From Cyanodermella asteris (lineage: Eukaryota; Ascomycota; Lecanoromycetes; Ostropales; Stictidaceae), in NCBI GenBank assembly GCA_900618795.1, contig UYJD01000004.1:489732-553731 (forward strand): DNA of 64,000 nucleotides, given 5' to 3'. The translations under genes were made by a program, and so were the position numbers. The notes beneath the pieces are model-generated. The model searched no databases, was not told the origin of the DNA, and saw nothing but the letters and a program-made list of their open reading frames with translations. Positions 32,857-41,904 of this stretch are shown piece by piece (the first letter of the stretch is position 1; each line of letters begins with the position of its first letter).

Positions 32857-33745
32857 CGCATTGAACGTCTCACTCCCGTTGCAGCAATTCTTCTTGTTTG
32901 AATTCCTCGAGCCCTGATAGACTGCGTCTATGCGGTCAAATGACATGGGCTGAACAGCAAACCCTCTTATAACAGTCGTGATGATGGCTGAAGCCAGGTA
33001 TCCAAGCTCGCCCCGGAAAGTTTGAGAGCTGATTCGCCCTGATGATGGCCGACGCACGACATCCAAGCTCATTTTGGGAAATTCAACAGTTGATATGCCT
33101 TGGAGACGGCCGACGCACGACTCAGCTTTCGGAACCAGGCGCCACTCGCAGTGACGATGCTATTGGACCCAGTCTCACCAAACAAGGTTGAGGGACATGC
33201 ACATTAGCCGCAACAAAGAAGCGAACCTCCCAAACAAGCTCAGAGCAGAGAGTGCTGGACGGGAGCACCGCCGATGAATGGTGCGATGTTCAGCCTGTGT
33301 CTTCTTTTCCTCTGTCAGATGGCAATGCGAAGCATGGAAAGTGGTCACTTTGCCGCAAATTCTGCGTCAAATCTGACGCTGTACTTGCCGGTGCTCCATA
33401 TCATGACTAGAAATGACGACCAGAAAGGACAGACATGAGTTGCTTCTAGCGGGGTGAAAGGTATAAGAAGCCCACCGTGGATCGTCAAGCTAGCATCTTC
33501 GCAGACAACAGATTTGACAGACAGAGACAAAGCCCAAACATCGTTCAGGTAGATCACTTCAACCAGCCACGCCACCAAACACAGCACAACAAGCCCAGAA
33601 CAACCCTTTCGAAGCATCCCAGCCAAATTAGAGCGGCAGAACAGATCACCAGAAGAAAACCCCCCACTGTTCTCGTTGCTACCACGTTCGAGGACATTAT
33701 CTTACCAATCTTTCTGAACGACGCCTTCGTCAATATACTCGCAAG
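32857..33745. other. Intergenic with degenerate tandem repeat
   Basis: 890 bp. It holds a degenerate 61-bp tandem repeat (32980-33130) and a TATA-like tataagaa at 33462-33469 that probably serves the gene starting at 33746/33773. No ORF of note. Confidence 0.5.
32980..33130. repeat. Degenerate 61-bp tandem repeat, about 2.4 copies
   Basis: Unit 1 (32980-33040) and unit 2 (33041-33101) are each 61 bp. Both start gatgatggc and share atccaagctc at the same offset. A partial third unit starts at 33102 (ggagacggccgacgcacgac). Many differences between units 1 and 2 are C/T or G/A transitions. Confidence 0.65.
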
Positions 33746-34225
33746 ATGCCAGGTGCATTAATCGCTACGATTATGAGTCGCCAAGAGCCCGATCAAAGTC
33801 CCTTCGCATGGCCCCTGGAGGTGGTAACGAGGACGAAAGTCGTGCGCAAGCCCGCAAACCCCGGTATCCCACAAGGATGGCCCAGAGTCGGGGTCGAATA
33901 TTTCGAACCGTCAACCAAGCAAGGGGTCCGATTACGGGTTTCGATAGCATCTTCAGATCATTACGAGGGCGAAGGGGAAAAGCGGCAAGGAACCGGCTTC
34001 ACGAAGAGCAGCGAGACAATTGTGCCTATGCTTTTCCCGCTTGACGGAGAGGGCAAACGCACAGTATATGGTCTCGCCGACTTCAAGAACTTGGCGTTCG
34101 AGCGTGCTGGGACGTTCTACCTCGCCTTCGGCATTTTGGACGGCGACGGTGAGATTAGTAGGGTCAGTGGAAGCCTTGTGAAAATCAAGGTGGCAGGATT
34201 GCCGGGACCACAAGGTGATGAGTAG
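33746..34225 (+). CDS. Unidentified small protein (beta-rich)
   Basis: A single exon of 159 aa from ATG 33746, or 150 aa from ATG 33773 (MSRQEPDQSPFAWPLEV). I do not recognise a family. The sequence looks real: alternating beta-strand-like segments VTRTKVVRKPAN, VRLRVSIASS, VPMLFPLDGEGKRTVYGL, LAFERAGTFYLAFGILDGDG and VSGSLVKIKVAG. The stretch GTFYLAFGI after a short strand and ERAG turn faintly recalls the Ig-like beta sandwich of velvet regulators, but the family's key residues are not evident. There is no signal peptide or membrane segment. A TATA-like element lies about 280 bp upstream. Confidence 0.6.
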   Translation: MPGALIATIMSRQEPDQSPFAWPLEVVTRTKVVRKPANPGIPQGWPRVGVEYFEPSTKQGVRLRVSIASSDHYEGEGEKRQGTGFTKSSETIVPMLFPLDGEGKRTVYGLADFKNLAFERAGTFYLAFGILDGDGEISRVSGSLVKIKVAGLPGPQGDE

Positions 34226-34786
34226 TCAGATGAGAGCTGAGAACGATATGTCAGTTGTTTAAGACAAGAGAAGCAGGCCGCTAGCTAGGTAGATTGACAC
34301 ACCTGAAGCCACATCCACGGGAAGAAACGAGCGATGCGACACATTGGAGATACCGAAACCTCTCGCAAACTGCGAGAGCCACTGCTGTAGAAATGTACTG
34401 TAGACGATGGTCTGTTGTTGATGTAGAATAAGATATTGGAGGAGTATGAGGAGGAGTAGATTCCCTCGTGAGATGCTGAACAAAGGTTCAACGCACTCTC
34501 GCGAAGACTGCTTCTCGGAATGCTCGCCAGGATGTCCAGCAAGATTGTGACAGAAAATTGTACTCAATGCAAACAAAGCGATGTAAATTCGTAGCGTCTG
34601 TGTGGCCGCGAAGCTATCTGAAGGTCCATCGTAAACGACTTAGATACCGATTGCCAGTGGGATCTCATAGAGTACGCTAGCCTCCACTTCTGAAAGAATC
34701 TATGGTATTTTGCATCGAGGTAGATGTCAAAGTGGTGAACAACCTTTGCCATGGCCTAATCGCCTGACGGCGCGAAATCGGCAGAT

Positions 34787-34806
34787 CACGTGAGCTGAGC
34801 TCAGCT
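34787..34806. promoter_or_regulatory. E-box CACGTG abutting a 14-bp perfect palindrome
   Basis: CACGTG (34787-34792) is directly followed by the perfect palindrome AGCTGAGCTCAGCT (34793-34806). CACGTG is the core of CBF1/bHLH binding sites in fungi. The regulated gene is unclear. Confidence 0.4.
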
Positions 34807-36113
34807 GACGAAGAGCGCCTTTTTGTCACCCAACCGCCACACTTCCACAACGGCACTTTGACTTTCGCTTTCTTGTCAGCCGTTATGAGCTTGTTTGCAT
34901 CGTACCACCGTTCTGCATGCATTCGTTCGTTGGTTGGTGCTCTCGGCTCAGGTCGTGTTCAAATCCTCACAAGTCACTCATAGAACTCAGCGGGGCTTTC
35001 TCCACCTACGATTTTTATCAAAGGTCTCAATAGGTGTATGTTGCGTTTCCACGTACTTCGAGTCCAAAAGCCTCTCGTTCTGCCACACTCTTCGTGGTCT
35101 TCGATATCGATGTCGCTGTAATAGCTCGGTTAGCTGACATCTTATACCCGTCGTTGCGGAATGCCTCGCTAGAAGCTGGCTAAGCAGTCAACCGATAGCG
35201 ACGTGACGGAATCTCTCACATCGAAGGGTTGATCTTTTGGCGATAATTCGGGTTCGCTGGGCCGATAACTCGGCTTTCGGGTGAACTCTGACTGTGCCAT
35301 ACCAACAGCTATGTCTCTCCACTGTCTACGCCGCGTGCCTAGTCGACCAACGTGTCCGCCGCACGAATTGAGCCGTTAGAAAACAGATCAAGCAACGTCT
35401 GTTGATTACCGCTTACAGCGACACCACCAGCCCAAACAATCCCATTGGGTCGTGATATTTGGTTGATGGGGAAGTATGCCGCCTCGGCATGCAGCGTTGC
35501 GGGATCTGCAGCATTAGAAGTCGTCAGACGATTCTAACTCCTTCCCCAACCAGACTAGACTCGCTCAAACATGGCGATTCGCGTCGCCTTAGCTGTGTCA
35601 GCAGTCAGCAGTCTGTCACATGGCCGTGGATCGCCAGCAACGCCAGACGAATGCGCCATGTCGTCGATCTCACTACATGATCATGTCGGCAGTGCTTCGC
35701 TATGCCGTATCGTCTTCAGTATGGCTACACGGAGCACGGAATACCGGCGTGGCTGTGCTCCGATTCTTCACTCCTTTGCCACCGTCGCTGCAACCCCTCG
35801 AGGTAGGTTTTTCGAGGCCGCTGTCTCATATTTGCTGCACGACGTCTCATGATATCCTTTGAAGGACGAGGTGTTTTTGATTCCATATACTGTGCAGATG
35901 CTTTGACTCCACATATCAGCACAACAGAACCAACACAAACAATAAGCCTTCTCATTTGATCAGCTTTGCGTGGGCCCACTAGGAGCCGTCATGGACCGAC
36001 TCGACAATGTCCGTCGCGATCGTCGATTGTTGTTGCCCCTTGTGGTAAGCAGGCCGATTCCCCTCAATAGAGTGTCATCAGAAGACCAGTCCTGAGTATG
36101 CTCTTTGGACGTC

Positions 36114-36120
36114 TATAAAT
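36114..36120 (+). promoter_or_regulatory. TATA box of the arabinofuranosidase gene
   Basis: TATAAAT lies 101 bases before the ATG at 36221, followed by a pyrimidine-rich leader. Confidence 0.55.
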
Positions 36121-36220
36121 CTTTCAGACTGCTGCCTCTTCAGTTTCATCGCCGTTGATCACCATCAAAGCATCGACAGTTCATAAGTGCTTGCAGTTCC
36201 GAGTTCTCACATCGACAAAA

Positions 36221-37747
36221 ATGGCTTCCTGGTCATTGATCTCCCTCGAGCGCCTAGCTGCTCTCGGCCTCATCGCTACAGGCTCTCTTGTCGCTGCCGG
36301 TCCTTGCGACATCTATGCCCAGGGTAACACGCCTTGCGTCGCCGCCCACAGCACCACCCGAGCTCTCTACAACTCTTTCAACGGCGCCCTGTACCAGGTC
36401 CAGCGTGGATCTGACAACGCCACTACTGATGTTGCACCTCTGTCTGCTGGCGGAGTTGCCAACGCGGCCACCCAGGACAATTTCTGCTCCGGGTCAACCT
36501 GTGTGATCTCCAAGATATATGATCAGTCTGGAAATGGCAACGACCTTACTCAGGCCCCTCCCGGTGGAGCTGCCAGCGGTCCTAAGGCCAACGGTTACGA
36601 CGACTTGGCCGGCTATCTCGGAGCCCCGGTGATGCTCAACGGCAACAAGGCTTATGGTGTCTTTGTCTCTCCTGGCACTGGCTACCGCAACAACAATGCG
36701 AAGAAGACTGCCACCGGCGATGCTGCTGAGGGTCTATACGCTGTCTTTGACGGTACTCACTATAACGCGGCTTGCTGCTTCGACTACGGCAACGCAGAAA
36801 CTAACAGCAAGGATACCGGCAACGGCCACATGGAATCCATCTACTTCGGTACCGGCGCCGACTACGGTTACGGAACCGGGAATGGTCCTTGGATCCTAGC
36901 CGATCTCGAGAACGGTCTGTTCGCTTCCAACATCAGCCACGGCCAAGAGTCTCGCAACCCTTCGCAGACCAGCCGCTTCGTCACAGCTATTGTCAAGGGC
37001 ATGCCTAACCACTGGGCTATTAGGGGTGGAAACGCCGCCAGCGGCGCTCTCGGCACCTACTACGGCGGCGAGCGCCCGACCGCCGGAGGCTATAACCCCA
37101 TGTGCAAGGAGGGCGCCATCATACTCGGCACCGGCGGAGATAATAGCGACGGCTCCCAGGGCACTTTCTACGAAGGTGTTATGACCTCCGGCTATCCTAG
37201 CGACGCTACCGAGGACTCGGTGCAAGCTAACATCGTCGCCGCCAAATACGCGCCCGCCTCGCTGATGTCCGGCATCGCCCTAACCGTCGGCTCAAAGTAC
37301 TCCTTCCGCGTCACCACCCCGAACTACAACACCCGCTACATCACGCACAACGGCGCCAACGTCGTCACAACCGTCGTCGACTCCTCGTCCTCAACGCAAC
37401 TCAAGCAGCAAGCCAGCTGGACCGTTCGGACCGGCCTCGGCAACAGCGCCTGCCTGTCCTTCGAGTCCGTCGACCAGCCCGGCAGCTTCATCCGCCACTA
37501 CAACTACGGCTTGCAGGTCAATTCCAACGACAACAGCAAGCAGTTTGGCGAGGATGCGACTTTCTGCCCGCAGAGCGGTGTCAATGGTCAGGGTGATACG
37601 ATTCGCTCGTGGAGCTACCCGGCGAGGTATTGGCGTCACTACGATGCCACGCTGTACATTGCTGGTAATGGAGGCCAGCATAACTTTGATAGCCCGACTT
37701 CGTTCAACGACGATGTCAGCTTCGCTATCGCCAATAGCTTCACTTGA
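36221..37747 (+). CDS. abfB: Secreted alpha-L-arabinofuranosidase, GH54 with CBM42 (AbfB)
   Basis: A single exon of 508 aa. A signal peptide spans about residues 1-26 (LAALGLIATGSLVAAGPCD). The GH54 domain begins GPCDIYAQGNTPCVAAHSTTRAL and has the vicinal-Cys segment NAACCFDYGNAETN. The nucleophile is inferred as Glu230 in ADLENGLF and the acid/base as Asp307 in GTGGDNSDG; their 77-residue spacing fits the known Glu221/Asp297 pair of AkAbfB. The C-terminal arabinose-binding CBM42 starts near SFRVTTPNYNTRYITH and holds repeated FESV, FIRHYNYGL and YWRHYDATLYIA motifs. It releases arabinose from arabinoxylan or arabinan outside the cell, consistent with plant biomass use. No AraR/XlnR site was evident in the near promoter by eye. 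Confidence 0.96.
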   Translation: MASWSLISLERLAALGLIATGSLVAAGPCDIYAQGNTPCVAAHSTTRALYNSFNGALYQVQRGSDNATTDVAPLSAGGVANAATQDNFCSGSTCVISKIYDQSGNGNDLTQAPPGGAASGPKANGYDDLAGYLGAPVMLNGNKAYGVFVSPGTGYRNNNAKKTATGDAAEGLYAVFDGTHYNAACCFDYGNAETNSKDTGNGHMESIYFGTGADYGYGTGNGPWILADLENGLFASNISHGQESRNPSQTSRFVTAIVKGMPNHWAIRGGNAASGALGTYYGGERPTAGGYNPMCKEGAIILGTGGDNSDGSQGTFYEGVMTSGYPSDATEDSVQANIVAAKYAPASLMSGIALTVGSKYSFRVTTPNYNTRYITHNGANVVTTVVDSSSSTQLKQQASWTVRTGLGNSACLSFESVDQPGSFIRHYNYGLQVNSNDNSKQFGEDATFCPQSGVNGQGDTIRSWSYPARYWRHYDATLYIAGNGGQHNFDSPTSFNDDVSFAIANSFT

Positions 37748-38533
37748 GCGTGGTCCGACCGGAACATTCTGTGGACCGTCAAGCCGGCGGATTGGTTGTA
37801 TACAGTGAGAAAGAGGCTGGATAACACCGCATGTGATGCAAACGAAAAAAAATTAAAAAATGAGAGGCAGCCACTTGCGCCTCATGTACATAGTATAAAA
37901 GTATATACGAACAGAGCGCGCTCCCAATCAGAGCCAATACCATGAAACAAGAAAATGATCTTCGATGCTTGCACCCGAGGCGACGACGTTGAAGGCTTTG
38001 GCTTTTGTAGCGCTAAGCTCAGCTTGCCGGCGGATCAGCTCGCGGATCATGTCGTGATGATTGCATCCCCGGAGAGAATAGGTAGGCATGCAAACGACAG
38101 CTCAACTGTGCCGAAGGCGCAGGCATGCCTCATTCCATCGACAGAATCATTCTCTACTGGCACTTTTATACCGTAGCTACAGTGTTCTTGCTTTCGAGTC
38201 GTGACATTGTTTGTGATGAAGGCGCAACGTGGGTCTATGGCGGTGAATATCTTTGGTAAAGCGTCATGAGACGACGCGGTAGTCGAACTGCTGTCTCCGC
38301 CTCGACAAGAAGGCTCTGAACGGATCGTAGTTTCTCACGGTATACAGTGTCGCGAACAATAGTCGAGATCAAGTTTTAAAAATGACTTTCGGTATCTAGC
38401 CCTGACCAAGCAGATTCATCGTTCAGTGTGCGCTATCAACGGAATCGTTTCCCAGCTCCTCCAAGTTCATTCTTCATCACACAGGCTTCTCGTTCTTTCG
38501 TTCTTTCATGCCATCGTACTCATCATATCATCA
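37748..38533. other. Intergenic, tail-to-tail
   Basis: 786 bp. An A-rich stretch with two A runs at about 37844-37861 probably contains the arabinofuranosidase polyadenylation region. No ORF of note. Confidence 0.5.
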
Positions 38534-41209
38534 TCACATCGTCACAAACTCCACCACAAAAGCATACTGCGTGGGGAAAATGCCCTTCCTACCCGCGTAA
38601 GCACCCTCACTCCAAATCTCATTAACATCCAAGCACTCCGTAATCTCCGCGCCCTTAGGAAACATCAACTCGTCCACCACGCCCTCCTCAGGCACCCAGC
38701 TCCAGCGCGCGATACACTTCTTTCCCACGCCGCCATCGGGCGGGAAGCGCACGTTCGAAACATTTCCTCCTCCATCGTTCGTCAGGCGGCCGATCTCGGC
38801 GGGTTGGGGTTGCATGGCGGCACGGCTGGTGGTCGTGAAGCTTGTGTTTCCATTGTCGGCTGACGAAGAGGAAGATGCTGAAGAGGTTTCATTGTCCTTG
38901 AGAAAATGGCCGCCGACCAGGTCGTTCAATATGGTGCGGTGCTGGCCGAGGGGTGTGTCGTAGAAGTAGTAGATGGTCATGCGGTGGCTACGTGGGCAGC
39001 GGCGCCAGCCATTCTCGCCGTCTTCACGGCGTATAGTGGACGTTTGCTGCAGCTGGGCGTAGCAGTCCTTGCAGTATTCGACCGTGCCGTGGCTGCAGTG
39101 ATTGCAGTGGAATCTACTTTGGTCCGGAGGGATGGAGCGGTGGCAACGATCGCAGGATGTACTAACCGTCAGGGGGCGATACTGCCGCGTGGAGCCGGTT
39201 TTGGTGGGCGGGAATGGTCTGATCATTCGTGGATCGGGTGTTGGTGCAAATGTAGCTGAACCGCCTTGATCTTGATCGCTTTGAGAGGCCGTCTGTCTTC
39301 TGGAGCCAGTCCACGCGAGTGGCAGCAACGCGTGCGTGCAAGATCGACCCTGATTGACGCAGTTCTTGCAGTACCCCCATTCGCCCTGGTTGCAATCCTC
39401 ACATTTGTAGAAGAAGTCGTCTGCGTGTTCATGACACGAATAGCAGAACGCACCCGTTCTCCTACGTTTCATTGGTGGTTCTCGTGCCATGACGTGCTGA
39501 CCACCAGGGCTGCCGGTGAGCAGTTCATCTGGACGTGGTCTTCGATATCGAGAACCGACTAGCACATGAGGGAGCTCTGCTGACGGCGCACCCTTGTTCT
39601 GGTAACGTTCCCAAGCGCTTTCGCCAAAGCCGAACCAATTGAGGCATCCCTTGCCACGCAAGTAACAACGATGACAAACGTTGTACTTTCCTTCTTTGCA
39701 ACTCGCACAATTGTGATGCAGTTCATACTGGATATTGGGCTTCTGACATTGGTCGCAGCTGATACTTGGCTCGGGATATGCTTTCAATCGACCGAGCCCA
39801 GGGATTGCATTTGAGCCTGACATGGAAGATGTCCGCGGATGGTACGGTGCCGTCACCTGAGTGCCGGCGGAATAGTTGGCGTTGGCAATGACATGAGGGT
39901 GCTGATTCGCGCTATGCTCAAAAGGCATGACAGACGGCGCCATTGAGGGTGACTGCGCTTGCCTTGGTGAGCTGCCGCGGCCACTTGTGGTTGGAGGCGT
40001 ACTCATCGCTGGCGACTGTGGTGGTGATTGAACTGGCGAATTGTGCATCGGGCTGTCCGTCTGCCGCATTACCTGCCTGTGCGGTGCCTCTATGGCTGGA
40101 CCATGACTGGCTCGCCTTGTACGCCCGCTTGATGGTTGAGGAGCACTCAGATCTGTTGCGGATCGAGCGGCAGGTGCTTCAGTTGCTCGAAGACTCTCAA
40201 CAGGGGTCGTCTGCCTTCTCCCTTCGCTTGATCTTCTCTGATGACCCGGTCTTGTGGCAGGATAAGCTTGGAGAAGGTCGTCCCTCTGGAATGTTGCGTA
40301 CCTTGGGGATGGCTGCGATTCGCCAGTGGATCGCGCATGGGGTCGTCTGGGACTTCGCGGCGGACTGCCAGCCGGACTTCTTCGCGGGGTTCGAGATGCG
40401 CTTCTATTTTCTCGTCTACGAGAGGCGTCTCTGGACCTTGCCTGCGCTGGTGGGTCTCCTGTCCCTCTGCGTGGTCGCTGTCTTGTTCGCGTACCATGTC
40501 GACGTCTGTAGGCTTCGGCAATCCTTTCGCTGAGCTGATCTTGTTGTTCTGGTGTCATGTTGGCAATATCCACGCCATCCAGAAGTCCTTCGTCCAGAAT
40601 CTGTTTCAAAATTTCTTCTTCCATGGTCGCCGCATCGACGTCGTCAACACTGATAATACTTCTGAGACTGCTTTGATGTTCCAAGGCACTGGCTTGTCGC
40701 CTCGCGTCATGTCCCTCGCCGTCGCTGATTCGCGCGCTTCTCCCTTGGTGGCGATAGCCTCGCCCCGACCGCTGTTCCTCACGCAGACTCATGTCTCGGA
40801 GCTCCTCCACCATCCGCCTGTCCTGGACGTCCTCGAGCTTGGGAATGACATCCTCTCCGGCTTTGTAATTGGCGTCCATCTCCTTCTTCTCTTCCTCGCT
40901 CTTCCCTTTTCCCGGGTTGGCCATACAGTACATGTCCAATAGCGTTGTGATCTTCGCATCATGTCGCGTTGCACGTACGTGGGCTCGACAGCTTGGGCAG
41001 GTATACGGGTTCCGCCGGCGCGACGGGTCATCCTGGTCGGCGAGCGCTTGCGTTGCTTGCCAAGCAAACCAGACTTTCAAACAAGAGCCGCAGAAGGTAT
41101 GGAGACAGTCAAGCAGAGTCAAGGGCTGGTACAGAGTGTCAGTACAGATGGAGCACGAGAGCTCCTTCTCCAGATCCAAGAGACCACTAGGCGGGGCGGC
41201 GAGAGCCAT
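38534..41209 (-). CDS. RING finger, three zinc-binding repeats and C-terminal SH3: probable E3 ubiquitin ligase
   Basis: A single exon of 891 aa. The N-terminal RING (residues about 18-80) reads CSICTDTLYQPLTLLDCLHTF then CGSC...CPSC. An acidic/helical middle has EEEILKQILDEGLLDG and MTPEQQDQLSERIAEAYRR. Residues about 230-470 are disordered, rich in Ser, Arg, Pro and Gln. Three ZZ-like Cys-rich modules follow near 480, 586 and 686, with CDQCQKPNIQYELHHNC, CYSCHEHADDFFYKCEDC and CDRCHRSIPPDQSRFHC starts. The last 67 residues form an SH3 domain: ARWSWVPEEGVVDELMFPKG ... GRKGIFPTQYAFVV. The RING predicts E2 binding; the SH3 would bring Pro-rich partners. The domain order is clear; the biological target is unknown. 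Confidence 0.88.
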   Translation of the reverse strand: MALAAPPSGLLDLEKELSCSICTDTLYQPLTLLDCLHTFCGSCLKVWFAWQATQALADQDDPSRRRNPYTCPSCRAHVRATRHDAKITTLLDMYCMANPGKGKSEEEKKEMDANYKAGEDVIPKLEDVQDRRMVEELRDMSLREEQRSGRGYRHQGRSARISDGEGHDARRQASALEHQSSLRSIISVDDVDAATMEEEILKQILDEGLLDGVDIANMTPEQQDQLSERIAEAYRRRHGTRTRQRPRRGTGDPPAQARSRDASRRRENRSASRTPRRSPAGSPPRSPRRPHARSTGESQPSPRYATFQRDDLLQAYPATRPGHQRRSSEGRRQTTPVESLRATEAPAARSATDLSAPQPSSGRTRRASHGPAIEAPHRQVMRQTDSPMHNSPVQSPPQSPAMSTPPTTSGRGSSPRQAQSPSMAPSVMPFEHSANQHPHVIANANYSAGTQVTAPYHPRTSSMSGSNAIPGLGRLKAYPEPSISCDQCQKPNIQYELHHNCASCKEGKYNVCHRCYLRGKGCLNWFGFGESAWERYQNKGAPSAELPHVLVGSRYRRPRPDELLTGSPGGQHVMAREPPMKRRRTGAFCYSCHEHADDFFYKCEDCNQGEWGYCKNCVNQGRSCTHALLPLAWTGSRRQTASQSDQDQGGSATFAPTPDPRMIRPFPPTKTGSTRQYRPLTVSTSCDRCHRSIPPDQSRFHCNHCSHGTVEYCKDCYAQLQQTSTIRREDGENGWRRCPRSHRMTIYYFYDTPLGQHRTILNDLVGGHFLKDNETSSASSSSSADNGNTSFTTTSRAAMQPQPAEIGRLTNDGGGNVSNVRFPPDGGVGKKCIARWSWVPEEGVVDELMFPKGAEITECLDVNEIWSEGAYAGRKGIFPTQYAFVVEFVTM

Positions 41210-41904
41210 GGCTGGAGCTCAAAAACGAAGGACGTAGACGCAGCTATGATATATATCACAAGAAACGATAGTGTCTGCGCTCGAAGGCATGCAGAGGCGA
41301 GAATCAAGGCGACGACAGCCCCAGGCCATAGGCGGTGGGCAGCAGCAGCTTAAAGCACCCCGGATCCAGTCTCGGACAGTGGAGAGAGGCGCCAAGCCGG
41401 TGAGACAGCGCAGCTGGCCTCGTCTGTTCCTGGCGTGTAACAGCTTGTGTGTACACCGACTGATACTGGACTTGTCTCGTGAGTTAGGGAGCAAACAAGG
41501 CAAGGCTGATCGGTCAGAGACGTATGTTCGTATACATATAAACACATACAGCGTAGTGTGTTGCTCCTCACGAACTGCGGGAGTGCCTAAGCCACCGCCC
41601 TGAGATTGAGCCTGGAATAGCGCCGAGATAGTCCCAGCCGCGAGCATCCAATACCCGAGTCCGGAGCCTGTACCAGGATACCGGCTTCGATGGCCTACGG
41701 AGAATGCAAAGAATCGGTAGGAGTGAGACAGAGCGAGGTCATGGAGGAAATGTTTCGTCAAGGTGCTGAAGAAGAGTGACAGAGCCGCAAATGCTTGGCG
41801 CGGAGTCTCATTCCGCGCCGGCCGCCAAAAAGTTCAGGCATGCGGTATCCAAGCCCTTAGCATAGCATTGCAAACAGATCCAGCCTCATCCTTCCTCACG
41901 CCTG
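41210..41904. promoter_or_regulatory. Divergent promoter region, RING/SH3 (-) / MPP10 (+)
   Basis: 695 bp with no supported gene. ORFs here are short and lack domains. Confidence 0.4.

Larger units (their letters stand above)
34226..36220. other. 2 kb intergenic region upstream of the arabinofuranosidase
   Basis: No supported gene. A short minus ORF (34564-34752, MAKVVHHFDIYLD) begins next to a cluster of palindromes (34787-34806). Other open frames (35571-35862) lack domains. The last 110 bp form the arabinofuranosidase promoter and leader. Confidence 0.4.

Noticed and set aside
35099-35170. TAGCTCGGTTAGC string resembling a tRNA A box
   Set aside because: No B box or cloverleaf downstream.
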